From: Planctomycetota bacterium
GTDB lineage: Bacteria > Planctomycetota > Planctomycetia > Pirellulales > Thermoguttaceae
Assembly: GCA_015661985.1 (NCBI GenBank)
Contig: DQVB01000653.1
Span: 1-9,375 of the forward strand
Direction of reading: 5' to 3'
DNA: 9,375 nucleotides
In this document: positions 1 through 7,090 of the stretch, piece after piece
How the letters are laid out: each line of letters starts with the position of its first letter
Position numbering within the stretch: the stretch's first letter is position 1
The notes under the pieces: generated by a model
Databases searched by the model: none
Seen by the model: the letters and a program-made list of their open reading frames with translations, nothing else
Told to the model about the DNA's origin: nothing
Made by a program: the position numbers and the translations under genes

Positions 1-111
1 GCAACGGCCGGATCGGGGCCTGTCTTTTCGTCATTGGGGTTTGGGGCATTTCGGATTTGTCGTAAGGTGTGTCGCAGAGTCGCGCACGGTGATTTAGAGT
101 CTCATACTTGT

Positions 112-136
112 ACATGTCCGTCCCGTGCGGGCATGT
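112..136. repeat. Hairpin-forming palindrome
   Basis: ACATGTCCG (112-120) pairs with CGGGCATGT (128-136) through nine positions, one of them a G-U or T/G pair, around a 7-base loop. It lies 11 bases before a second palindrome, so the two may form one compound intergenic element. There is no T-tract, so it does not look like a terminator. Function unknown. Confidence 0.5.
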
Positions 137-146
137 TGTGGGTTAT

Positions 147-174
147 GGGGCGGCAGGCTGGAAGCCTGCCCCCC
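147..174. repeat. REP-like intergenic palindrome (GGCAGGCT / AGCCTGCC)
   Basis: GGCAGGCT (152-159) and AGCCTGCC (163-170) are perfect reverse complements separated by only GGA. The flanking GGGG (147-150) and CCCC (171-174) extend the stem to 12 pairs with one bulged C at 151. A short GC-rich palindrome with a tiny loop, placed between genes, has the form of repetitive extragenic palindromes (REPs). That it occurs in many copies in this genome is inferred from its style, not shown by this window, which holds a single copy. Confidence 0.6.
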
Positions 175-300
175 GCTGGACGATCTGTTGCGTCATGGCG
201 TTGCACCCCTGCGCGAATCGCCCCCGGCTGTCCCCTTGGCCGCAGCGGGGCTGTGCGATACGCTTTGGGTTTCCATTTTCGGGCGGGTCTTTTGTTTTTT

Positions 301-306
301 GAGGGG
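301..306 (+). promoter_or_regulatory. Ribosome binding site that decides the peptidase start
   Basis: GAGGGG lies 8 bases before a GTG at 315, a normal spacing. An earlier in-frame TTG at 309 would leave only 2 bases between this site and the start codon, which is too close. The GTG at 315 is therefore the better start. Confidence 0.65.
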
Positions 307-314
307 AATTGTGC

Positions 315-1409
315 GTGTCTGATCGCTACCAGCGGAGGCGGGAGCGGCTTCGTCGGGCTTTGGCCAAGGCCGACTTGGGTTCAATGCTGGTTACCCATAG
401 CCCCAATGTGACCTATCTGACCGGGTTTACCGGGTCTGACAGTTATCTTTTGATCCGGGATGACGCCGAGACGCTCATTACGGACGGCCGGTACACAGCG
501 CAGTTGGCCGAAGAGTGCCCGGGGTTGGATCTTCATGTGCGGCGTCCTGGGGAGGAGATGGGCAAGGCTGTGGCTACGGTGCTGCGGCGCTCGCGGTTGG
601 GGCGAGTGGGGATCGAGGGCGACTCGATGAGCGTGGGGTTGCGCGAGACGATCCTGGGCCAGCTGCCGAAGGTGGAGTTGGTGACCACTTCGGGGCTGGT
701 TGAGACCTTGCGGGCGGTGAAGGACCGGCAGGAGGTTGAGGAGATACGTCGAGCGATCTGGTGTGCGGAGCGGGCCTTTGGGGTGGTTCGGGCGTCGCTC
801 CGGCGAGAGCAGACGGAGAAGGAGGTGGCCGACGCCCTGGAGCACCAAATGCGGTTGTTCGGTGCCCGGTCGGGGGGGTTCGCTGCCATCGTGGCCGTGG
901 GGGCTCGGGCGGCCCTGCCGCACGCCACGCCTGGGGGCCAGCAGATCGGGTCGGGTGACTTTGTTCTGATGGATTGGGGGGCCGACTGCGGGCTATACAA
1001 GAGCGACTTGACGAGGGTATTGGTGACCGGTAGAATCCCGCCGAAACTCGAGCGGTTATATGGGGTTGTGTTGCGCGCCCAGGGGAAGGCGATTGCCGCG
1101 ATCCGGCCTGGTGTGGCCGCTGCTGAGGTGGACCGGATAGCTCGGCAGATCATCGCGGAGGCCGGGTTTGGTCGATATTTTGGGCATGGGCTGGGGCACG
1201 GATTAGGATTGGAGGTCCACGAGGCCCCTCGGTTGGCGGCCAGCAGTCGTGCGGTGTTGAAGCCGGGGATGGTGGTGACTGTCGAGCCCGGCATCTATCT
1301 GCCGAACTGGGGTGGGGTGCGGATCGAGGACGACGTGTTGGTCACCCGAAACGGGCATGAGGTGCTGACCACAGTGGCCAAACAGTGGGACCAGATCGTG
1401 GTCCACTGA
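315..1409 (+). CDS. Xaa-Pro peptidase, M24 family (aminopeptidase P / prolidase type)
   Basis: A cytosolic metallopeptidase that would cleave the bond before proline at the N-terminus of peptides or in dipeptides. From the GTG at 315 the protein has 364 residues, usual for the short bacterial YqhT/PepQ-like form. Residues 1 to about 130 are the N-terminal creatinase-type domain, with a THSPNVTYLTGFTGSDS segment near the start. The C-terminal two thirds is the pita-bread catalytic domain. All five metal ligands are visible: D220 (MDWGAD), D231 (YKSDLTR), H295 (GLGHGLGLEVHE), E324 (VEPGIY) and E338 (RIEDD). H302 in EVHE matches the second conserved active-site histidine. No signal peptide or membrane segment is seen. 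accB starts 27 bases downstream on the same strand, so co-transcription is likely. I cannot separate aminopeptidase P from prolidase activity by sequence alone, so I give no symbol. Confidence 0.93.
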   Translation: MSDRYQRRRERLRRALAKADLGSMLVTHSPNVTYLTGFTGSDSYLLIRDDAETLITDGRYTAQLAEECPGLDLHVRRPGEEMGKAVATVLRRSRLGRVGIEGDSMSVGLRETILGQLPKVELVTTSGLVETLRAVKDRQEVEEIRRAIWCAERAFGVVRASLRREQTEKEVADALEHQMRLFGARSGGFAAIVAVGARAALPHATPGGQQIGSGDFVLMDWGADCGLYKSDLTRVLVTGRIPPKLERLYGVVLRAQGKAIAAIRPGVAAAEVDRIARQIIAEAGFGRYFGHGLGHGLGLEVHEAPRLAASSRAVLKPGMVVTVEPGIYLPNWGGVRIEDDVLVTRNGHEVLTTVAKQWDQIVVH

Positions 1410-1436
1410 GGTGGCCGCAAGCCGGAGTGATATAGG

Positions 1437-1931
1437 ATGGCAGGTTCTGGGCCGCAGCAGGACATTTTTGACGTCCGCAAGATCCGTCGTCTCGTGGAGT
1501 TGATGAAGGAGCACGAGCTGAGCGAGATCGACTTGCGGCAGGGAGACACGCGGATCCAGATCCGCCGCGGGGCGCCGGCCGCCGGGCCCGAGAACTCGCC
1601 CGTCCAGCCACCCCGGCTCCCGGCGTTGGAGAAGCCGGCCGAGGCCCCGGAGAGTCGCACAGCCGCAGCGACCCCTCAGGAGGAGCATATTGCCCTGATC
1701 ACCAGCCCCATGGTGGGCACCTTCTACCCCGCTCCCGACCCGGACGCCCCTCCGTATGTCAAGGTGGGCGACCATGTGCATCCCGACACCACGGTGTGCA
1801 TCATTGAGGCGATGAAGGTTTTCAACGAGATCCAGGCCGAGGTGTCGGGGAAGATCGTGGCGGTGCTGGTGGACAACGGCGAGCCGGTGGAGTACGGCCA
1901 GCCACTGTTCAAGGTGGACACACGGAGGTAG
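1437..1931 (+). CDS. accB: Biotin carboxyl carrier protein of acetyl-CoA carboxylase
   Basis: AccB carries biotin on a swinging lysine between the biotin carboxylase and carboxyltransferase halves of acetyl-CoA carboxylase, which makes malonyl-CoA for fatty acid synthesis. The 164-residue length is typical. Residues 10-45 form the N-terminal helix-strand part ([18 protein letters not shown]). Residues 46-82 are a Pro/Ala-rich flexible linker. From about 86 comes the biotinyl/lipoyl fold, starting [19 protein letters not shown], where the proline-rich stretch matches the AccB 'thumb' loop and separates it from other biotinyl proteins. The site to be biotinylated is K127 in EAMKVFNE; the residue after the lysine is Val rather than the commoner Met. 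GGAG at 1424-1427 sits 9 bases before the ATG. It lies 27 bases after the peptidase gene and 133 before accC. Confidence 0.97.
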   Translation: MAGSGPQQDIFDVRKIRRLVELMKEHELSEIDLRQGDTRIQIRRGAPAAGPENSPVQPPRLPALEKPAEAPESRTAAATPQEEHIALITSPMVGTFYPAPDPDAPPYVKVGDHVHPDTTVCIIEAMKVFNEIQAEVSGKIVAVLVDNGEPVEYGQPLFKVDTRR

Positions 1932-2064
1932 TGGCAGGGGTGGCCTCTGATCGGTCCGGCATGCTTACCCCAGGCGGTCCCGGTCCGGCCGCCACGTCGC
2001 CGGCCGAGCCGCGCGGCACGAGGAACGATTCCCAGGAGATCGGTTTTTTCTGGTCAGCCGAGCG

Positions 2065-3411
2065 ATGTTCAAACGGATTCTGGTAGCCAATCGCGGCGAG
2101 ATCGCCCTGCGGATCATCCGGGCTTGCCGGGAGATGGGCATCGAGACGGTGGCCATTTTCAGCGAGGCCGACCGCGGGGCGGCCTATTTGGAGCTGGCCG
2201 ACGAAGCCTACTGCGTCGGTCCGGCCAAGGCTTCGGAAAGCTACCTGCGGGTGGACCGGGTGATCAGCGCCGCGGAGATCGGCAACGTACAAGCGATCCA
2301 TCCCGGCTACGGCTTCCTGGCGGAAAACCCCTATTTTGCCGATGTCTGCCGCAGCTGCCAGATCGAGTTTATCGGGCCCACGCACGAGGTCATGTCGCTG
2401 GTGGGCGATAAGAACGCGGCCCGGAAGTTGGCCCGGGAACACGACGTGCCCGTCGTGCCGGGCAGCGACGGGCTGGTCGGCACCGTGGACGAGGCGTTGG
2501 CGGTGGCCCGGGGCATCGGGTTTCCCGTGTTGATCAAGGCCGCGGCCGGCGGCGGTGGACGCGGGATGCGGGTGGCACTGACCGAGGAGGCCCTCCGCAA
2601 CGCCGTCCAGCAGGCCCAGGCTGAAGCCGACGCGGCCTTCGGCAACGCGGACGTCTACCTGGAGAAGTACATCGAACATCCGCGGCACATCGAGGTCCAG
2701 ATCTTGGCCGACGCCCATGGCAATGTGGTCCACCTGTGGGAGCGCGACTGCACGACCCAGCGACGCCACCAGAAGCTGATCGAGGAGAGCCCCGCGCCCA
2801 ATTTGGATCAGGCTACCCGACAGGCCCTCTGCGAAGCGGCCGTGCGCCTGGCCAAAGCAGCCAACTACCTCAACGCCGGCACCGTGGAATTCATCGTCGA
2901 TCGCCAGGGGCGTTTCTACTTCATCGAACTGAATGCGCGGATCCAGGTGGAACACCCGGTCACCGAACTGGTCACCGGCATCGACCTGATCAAGGCCCAG
3001 ATCCGCATCGCGGCCGGCGAGCCCTTGGCCTTCGGCCAGGAGGATATCCAGCCGCGGGGGGCGGCCATCGAGTGCCGCATCAACGCCGAGGATACGGGGC
3101 GGAACTTCCGGCCCTCGCCCGGTCGGATCGAGCAGATCCACGTGCCGGGCGGGTTCGGCACCCGCTTCGACTCGCACGTGCACCCAGGCTACGTGGTTTC
3201 GCCCCACTACGACTCGATGCTCGGCAAACTCCTGGTGCACCAGCCGACCCGCCCCGAGGCCATCGCGGCGATGAAACGGGCCCTCCAGGAATTGCGGATC
3301 GAGGGCGTGAAGACAACGGTGCCCCGCCTGGCGGAGATCCTGGACCATCCCGCCTTCACCGAGGGCCGCATGGATACCACCTTCCTGGAGCGGACGTGGC
3401 CCAGCGGGTGA
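2065..3411 (+). CDS. accC: Biotin carboxylase subunit of acetyl-CoA carboxylase
   Basis: AccC uses ATP and bicarbonate to carboxylate the biotin on AccB. The 448 residues match the usual length of about 450, and numbering runs almost in register with the E. coli enzyme. The protein opens with [20 protein letters not shown], typical of the N-terminal domain. The ATP-grasp domain follows with K116 (DKNAARK), K158 (VLIKAAA) and the glycine-rich lid loop GGGGRGM at 162-168. The catalytic set is E275, E288, R292 and E296 ([14 protein letters not shown]). R338 (ECRINAED) corresponds to the biotin/bicarbonate-site arginine. Everything needed for activity is present. The protein ends shortly after this domain, so it is a free subunit and not a fused acyl-CoA carboxylase. 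The ATG at 2065 fits the family start, but no good ribosome binding site stands directly before it. An AGGAG lies at 2034-2038, 26 bases away, and the reading frame is open back to 1951. Confidence 0.97.
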   Translation: MFKRILVANRGEIALRIIRACREMGIETVAIFSEADRGAAYLELADEAYCVGPAKASESYLRVDRVISAAEIGNVQAIHPGYGFLAENPYFADVCRSCQIEFIGPTHEVMSLVGDKNAARKLAREHDVPVVPGSDGLVGTVDEALAVARGIGFPVLIKAAAGGGGRGMRVALTEEALRNAVQQAQAEADAAFGNADVYLEKYIEHPRHIEVQILADAHGNVVHLWERDCTTQRRHQKLIEESPAPNLDQATRQALCEAAVRLAKAANYLNAGTVEFIVDRQGRFYFIELNARIQVEHPVTELVTGIDLIKAQIRIAAGEPLAFGQEDIQPRGAAIECRINAEDTGRNFRPSPGRIEQIHVPGGFGTRFDSHVHPGYVVSPHYDSMLGKLLVHQPTRPEAIAAMKRALQELRIEGVKTTVPRLAEILDHPAFTEGRMDTTFLERTWPSG

Positions 3412-3537
3412 GGCCCGGCGGCCGGGAGACTGTTCCCAGCCGCCCCGTCGAGCTAAAATAGAAGGTTCGATACCTATGGCCAGCCCCCGGGAGTGGCCGG
3501 AAAACGGGAAGAACAAGCCGAACTGTGAGCCACGCCC

Positions 3538-3549
3538 CAGCGTACGCTG
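3538..3549. repeat. 12-base perfect palindrome
   Basis: CAGCGTACGCTG is its own reverse complement. With no loop it is better suited to binding a dimeric protein than to forming an RNA hairpin, but a chance palindrome in GC-rich DNA cannot be excluded. It lies 127 bases past the accC stop and 188 before the pfp start. Confidence 0.3.
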
Positions 3550-3550
3550 A

Positions 3551-3569
3551 GTGCCGAGACGGCAGTTTT
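3551..3569 (+). terminator. Weak terminator-like hairpin after accC
   Basis: TGCCG (3552-3556) and CGGCA (3560-3564) form a 5-pair stem with an AGA loop, followed by G and TTTT. The stem and T-run are both short for an intrinsic terminator. GTGCCG (3551-3556) could instead pair with CGGCAC at 3595-3600, giving two mutually exclusive folds. The call is tentative. Confidence 0.2.
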
Positions 3570-3611
3570 GCCCTCAGGGGCTGTGGGAGAATCACGGCAC
3601 CATTTCGGCTG

Positions 3612-3667
3612 TTGTGGTGCGGGCGTCTCGCCTGCGACTGCCGGCCGCCGGGACGGTTCGACCACAA
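3612..3667. repeat. Three-stem REP-like palindromic element
   Basis: The outer arms TTGTGGT (3612-3618) and ACCACAA (3661-3667) are perfect reverse complements. Inside them sits a 7-pair hairpin, GCGGGCG (3619-3625) with CGCCTGC (3629-3635), closed by TCT and containing one G-U pair. A smaller hairpin follows, CCGG (3641-3644) with CCGG (3648-3651). The whole could fold as a compact three-way junction in 56 bases. It has the look of a mobile REP-type element, but its core differs from the palindromes at 147-174 and 7091-7151. Confidence 0.55.
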
Positions 3668-3726
3668 TGGTTCGGTCAACTTGTTTTGTTACGCCTTTGG
3701 TAGTTTCATCCAGATCGATTCGGTTC

Positions 3727-3730
3727 GGAG
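3727..3730 (+). promoter_or_regulatory. Ribosome binding site of pfp
   Basis: GGAG lies 6 bases before the ATG at 3737, a standard spacing that supports this start. Confidence 0.6.
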
Positions 3731-3736
3731 CCCTCG

Positions 3737-5098
3737 ATGAGCACACCCCTGTCCAGTCCTGCTCGCCCCGTAACGGACCTTCGACGTGTGGCCATCCTCT
3801 TCTCGGGCGGTCCCGCGCCGGCAGCCAACGCAGTGATCGTGTCTGCAGCGACCTGTTTTGCCAAGGCGGGGATCGAGGTGCTGGGGATCCGTAACGGTTA
3901 CACCCATCTCATGCAATACACGCCGGAGCAAGGACTGGCGGAAGGGACGGCATACACGCGCCTGGACAAGATGGACCTGGAAGGACGACGCACCACACCG
4001 GGGATCCTCATCGGCACAGCCCGGGCCAATCCGGGCAAACAGGTCACCAAACCGGAAGACCTGGATGACCCGGTACGGACCGCGCCGTTGCGGACCGTCT
4101 ACGACGCCTTGCGGAGTGTGGGTGTTGATGGCCTGGTCTCCATCGGTGGCGACGACACGCTCACCACAGCGGCCAAGTTCCGGCTGTTCCAGGAGCGGCT
4201 GCCGGCCGGGTTGCCCAGGATCCGCGTCGTTCACCTCCCGAAAACGATCGACAATGACTACAAGGGCATCGATTTCACTTTCGGCTACTTCACCGCTGTC
4301 GATATGCTGGCCACCCAGGTGCGCAACCTCCTTTCCGACAGCGCGGCGGCCGGGGCGTATTTCATCGCCCAAGTCATGGGACGCAAAGCCGGTTGGTTGG
4401 CCTACGGGGCGGCCATCGCCGGCGAAGCCAACCTGGTCATCGGCTTGGAAGACATCCCACCGGAGTGGTGGTCCAAGGAGGTAACCGTCAATCCGAAGAC
4501 GGGCCAAGAAGTGGTCGATCCGGAAACGGGCAAGCCGCACATGCGCGATACCATCGACGTAACGGCCATCGTGAACCGCATTGTGGATACCATGGAAGTG
4601 CGCGCCGGCCAGGGCAAATGGTACGGCGTGATCGTGATGGCCGAAGGGCTCGGCGAATACCTGCCGCTGTCGGAGATCCAGCACTGCGTGTCGGAAGAGG
4701 AATACAAGGGTCTGGAACCGGACAGCTTCGGCCACTTTCCGGTCTCTCAGTTGAAGTTCAGTAGCCGCATCGGCAGATTGGCCGCGGCGGAATTCTACCG
4801 CCGTACGGGCAAGAAACAGAAGATCAACGGCGTGCAGTTCGGCTACGAGGTGCGCTGCAACCCGCCTACGGCCTTCGACGTGACTCTGGGAAGCCAGCTG
4901 GGTGTGGGCGCCTACCGGGCGTTGGCCGAAGAGGGCAAGGACGGCGTGATGGTTTCGGTCAGTGGCCAACTGGCCCTGGAATACGCCCCCTTCGAAGAAC
5001 TCATTGATTTCAGCCACCTGCGGGCCCACGACCGCCCCATCGACCCGACCGAGGATTTCCATCAGCTGGCCCGGTACCTGGAAGACCGCGTCGGGTAG
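3737..5098 (+). CDS. pfp: Pyrophosphate-type 6-phosphofructokinase
   Basis: The enzyme interconverts fructose 6-phosphate and fructose 1,6-bisphosphate in glycolysis and gluconeogenesis. The donor appears to be pyrophosphate. The loop that is GGDG in ATP enzymes is GGDD here (residues 137-140, GGDDT), where the second aspartate blocks ATP. The catalytic loop is PKTIDND with K169 and D172, where ATP enzymes have PGTIDND. The first nucleotide-site loop reads FSGGPAPAANAVI near residue 22, unlike the GGDxPGxN of ordinary ATP-PFK. MGRKAGWLA, about residues 214-222, is the sugar-phosphate binding motif, and AEGLGEYLP follows later. At 453 residues it is longer than the roughly 320-residue bacterial ATP-PFK, as is usual for many PPi enzymes. 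A GGAG site supports the start. It converges with hisB: only 104 bases separate the two stop codons, and I see no clear terminator between them. Donor use is inferred from the two motifs. Confidence 0.92.
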   Translation: MSTPLSSPARPVTDLRRVAILFSGGPAPAANAVIVSAATCFAKAGIEVLGIRNGYTHLMQYTPEQGLAEGTAYTRLDKMDLEGRRTTPGILIGTARANPGKQVTKPEDLDDPVRTAPLRTVYDALRSVGVDGLVSIGGDDTLTTAAKFRLFQERLPAGLPRIRVVHLPKTIDNDYKGIDFTFGYFTAVDMLATQVRNLLSDSAAAGAYFIAQVMGRKAGWLAYGAAIAGEANLVIGLEDIPPEWWSKEVTVNPKTGQEVVDPETGKPHMRDTIDVTAIVNRIVDTMEVRAGQGKWYGVIVMAEGLGEYLPLSEIQHCVSEEEYKGLEPDSFGHFPVSQLKFSSRIGRLAAAEFYRRTGKKQKINGVQFGYEVRCNPPTAFDVTLGSQLGVGAYRALAEEGKDGVMVSVSGQLALEYAPFEELIDFSHLRAHDRPIDPTEDFHQLARYLEDRVG

Positions 5099-5202
5099 TC
5101 CAGCTGCCGCCAAGCCCGCCTCTTCCAACGATCACACGGTCGTGGCGCCGGCCGCAGACGCCGAAGAACACGCACCGGGCGCCTTTGGCCGCGAGCCCAC
5201 CT

Positions 5203-5790
5203 TCACAACACGCCCTTGGTGCTGGGCACGTCGTCCATGCGCGGGTCGGCTTCGGCGGCCATGCGCAACGCCCGGGCCGTGGCCTTGAATACAGCCTCGG
5301 CGATGTGGTGGCTGTTGCGGCCGTGGTGGAGGATGATATGCAGGTTCGCCAGGGCGTTGGCGGCAAAAGCCTGCCAAAAGTCGGCCACCAGTTCGCTGTC
5401 GAAGTCCCCGATCTTCTGCGACGGAAACTCGGCCTGGAAGACGAAATAGGCGCGTCCGCCCAGGTCCACTGCGGCGGTGGCCAGGCTTTCTTCCATGGGC
5501 AAAGTACAGTGGCCGTAGCGCCGGATCCCAGCCTTCTGGCCCAACGCCTGGCGGAAAGCCTGGCCCAGGCAGATCCCCACGTCTTCGACCGTGTGGTGCT
5601 GGTCGACCTCCAGATCGCCGCGAGCCCGCACGACCAGGTCCAGCGCGCCGTGACGGGCCAGCAGCGTGAGCATGTGGTCCAGGAACCCCACGCCGGTGGA
5701 TACCCGGGCCTGGCCGCTGCCGTCCAGGCTCAACTCGACTTCGATCTGCGTTTCAGCCGTCTTGCGCTGGATGTGGGCGGTGCGCGTCAT
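5203..5790 (-). CDS. hisB: Imidazoleglycerol-phosphate dehydratase
   Basis: HisB removes water from imidazoleglycerol phosphate to give imidazoleacetol phosphate, the sixth step of histidine synthesis and the step just before HisC. The 195 residues are the length of the stand-alone dehydratase, with no histidinol-phosphatase domain fused as in E. coli. Visible signatures are TGVGFLDHM at 32-40, [14 protein letters not shown] at 63-76 with metal ligands H65, H66 and E69, and [13 protein letters not shown] at 157-169 with H161, H162 and E165. The C-terminus VPSTKGVL is the family's usual end. The ATG at 5790 fits the family's N-terminus ([14 protein letters not shown]), though the ribosome binding site is weak. 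It lies 82 bases after hisC on the same strand, consistent with a hisC-hisB transcript. Confidence 0.96.
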   Translation of the reverse strand: MTRTAHIQRKTAETQIEVELSLDGSGQARVSTGVGFLDHMLTLLARHGALDLVVRARGDLEVDQHHTVEDVGICLGQAFRQALGQKAGIRRYGHCTLPMEESLATAAVDLGGRAYFVFQAEFPSQKIGDFDSELVADFWQAFAANALANLHIILHHGRNSHHIAEAVFKATARALRMAAEADPRMDDVPSTKGVL

Positions 5791-5872
5791 GGGTCTTGCT
5801 CGTTGGGTTCAACTCGTGTTCCATGCGGAGCAGGCCGGCAAGCGGTTCTGCCTCCCCGGGGCCGGTGTGGCC

Positions 5873-6919
5873 TCAGATCAGTTCTTCCAGGCCCTCCAGG
5901 CAGGCGTCGACCTGGTCGTCGCTTCCGACCGTGATCCGCAGACCGTCGCCCCAGCCGGGGTAATCCATGTATCGGACCAGGATCCGTTTCCGTTTGAGTC
6001 CTTCGTATAACTGCCTCGCCGGCCGCTCGGGATGGACGTTCCAGGTGAAATTCGCCTGGGATTCGACGGTGTGGAACCCCAGCTCCCCGATCCGCTCGGT
6101 GAGTCGCCTGCGCGTGGCCAGGATGCGGGCCCGGGTGGCGGCCAGCCACTCCTGGTCGCCGATGGCCGCCGTGGCCGCGGCGATGGCCAGCGTATCGCAG
6201 TTGTACGAGTCCTTGACTTTGAGCAGGTGGCGGATCAGCTGCGGCTGGGCCACCAGGAAGCCGAAGCGCACGCCAGCCAACGCGTAGGATTTGCTCAACG
6301 ACCTGGAGACCAGGATCTTTTCGTTTTGGGCCACCAGACCCAGGCAATCCGTTTCCGCGAAATCCGCATAGGCTTCGTCCACCAGCAGCGGGCACGGGAG
6401 CCGTTCGGCCAACTCCAGCACGCGCTCGGGCGGAATCACCGTTCCGGAGGGGCTGTTGGGATTGGCCAGGAAGACGAGCCGCAAATCGCCGTCGCCCTGG
6501 CCAAAGCGGTCCGGCAGCGTCCAGTCCCGCTCGAACCCTACCTCCTCGCTCCGCGCCCCCTGGATCTGGGCCAACGTCTTGTACAACACGTAACTGGGAT
6601 ACGGCAGCCGGACCAGCTGGCCGGCCCCGACAAAGGCTCGCGTGACGATCGTGAGGATGTCGTCGCTGCCGTTACCGCAAAGGATCCAGTCGGGGTCCAC
6701 CCCCAAAACCTCAGCCGCCTTGGCGCGGAAGGCCTGCGCCACAGGATCGGGATATTTCTGGAGCCCGCTGCGGAGCGCCTCCTCGACGGCCTGCCCCACC
6801 GCCGGCGAACAACGGTACGGGTTCTCGTTGGTGTTCAACTTGATGAACCCATCCTGCTGCGGCTGTTCGCCCGGCTCGTAGCCGGCCATCACTGCGATTT
6901 CCGGTCGGAAATAGGACAT
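5873..6919 (-). CDS. hisC: Histidinol-phosphate aminotransferase
   Basis: HisC is a PLP enzyme (fold type I) that transfers an amino group from glutamate to imidazoleacetol phosphate, giving histidinol phosphate. From the ATG at 6919 it has 348 residues, normal for the family. Visible marks are KLNTNENPY at 27-35, the cofactor-phosphate region CGNGSDDI at 81-88, NPNSPSGT at 153-160, DEAYADF at 181-187 and the PLP-binding lysine K210 in SLSKSYALAGVRFG. The C-terminal RITVGS and EGLEELI fit the family end. Start choice: the frame stays open upstream to an ATG at 6952 and a TTG at 6988, which would add 11 or 23 residues. None of the three has a clear ribosome binding site. MSYFRPEIAVMAGY matches how family members usually begin, so I chose 6919. 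It lies between hisD and hisB on the same strand. Confidence 0.95.
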   Translation of the reverse strand: MSYFRPEIAVMAGYEPGEQPQQDGFIKLNTNENPYRCSPAVGQAVEEALRSGLQKYPDPVAQAFRAKAAEVLGVDPDWILCGNGSDDILTIVTRAFVGAGQLVRLPYPSYVLYKTLAQIQGARSEEVGFERDWTLPDRFGQGDGDLRLVFLANPNSPSGTVIPPERVLELAERLPCPLLVDEAYADFAETDCLGLVAQNEKILVSRSLSKSYALAGVRFGFLVAQPQLIRHLLKVKDSYNCDTLAIAAATAAIGDQEWLAATRARILATRRRLTERIGELGFHTVESQANFTWNVHPERPARQLYEGLKRKRILVRYMDYPGWGDGLRITVGSDDQVDACLEGLEELI

Positions 6920-7090
6920 TGCCAGTGGCCCAGGACCCGGGGCGCCAAACATTGCGATGGTCGTTTCCAGCTGTCCGAAAGACTGCAAGATAAGACAAAG
7001 GGTTCAATTCGGCAAGCGAGGGTGTTTCACGCCTGGTTCATTCTGACCCTTTTCCGGGTGACGGCCGGGGGGAGCGGTTCCTTCGCAGTC

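Larger units (their letters stand above)
1..314. other. Non-coding leader region upstream of the Xaa-Pro peptidase gene
   Basis: I find no supportable gene here. Open frames crossing it have no family resemblance, and their translations pass through palindromic repeat DNA. The region holds two hairpin-forming palindromes (112-136 and 147-174). A looser imperfect inverted pair lies at 206-213 and 241-250 (CCCCTGCG against CGCAGCGGGG, with a 2-base bulge). A T-rich stretch at about 288-300 sits just before the ribosome binding site of the next gene. I could not pick out a convincing -35/-10 pair. The end of whatever gene lies to the left is not visible. Confidence 0.6.
3412..3736. other. Intergenic region between accC and pfp
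   Basis: I see no supportable gene in these 325 bases. The region starts with a short hairpin just past the accC stop (CCCGG 3414-3418 with CCGGG 3422-3426). Later it holds a 12-base perfect palindrome (3538-3549), a small hairpin followed by TTTT (3551-3569) and a three-stem palindromic element (3612-3667). The last part (3668-3736) is less GC-rich, with TTGTTTTGTT at 3681-3690. It is a plausible place for the pfp promoter, but I could not find -35 and -10 boxes at a good spacing. Confidence 0.55.

Noticed and set aside
34..411. A 125-codon plus-strand open frame covering the leader region
   Set aside because: It overlaps the peptidase gene in another frame and its middle is translated from the palindrome at 147-174.
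1909..3516. A 535-codon open frame on the minus strand opposite accC
   Set aside because: It lies antisense to a clearly identified accC with every catalytic residue. Its translation has no family resemblance, and long antisense frames are expected in GC-rich codon patterns.
3525..3740. A 71-codon plus-strand open frame between accC and pfp
   Set aside because: Most of it is translated from the palindromic element at 3612-3667. It has no family resemblance and no good ribosome binding site.
3689..5128. A 479-codon open frame on the minus strand opposite pfp
   Set aside because: It is a shadow of pfp, which shows the full set of phosphofructokinase motifs on the plus strand.
5099..5202. Possible bidirectional terminator between the converging ends of pfp and hisB
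   Set aside because: I looked for a strong stem with T-runs on either side and found only short, imperfect pairings such as ACGA/TCGT, with no T-tract.
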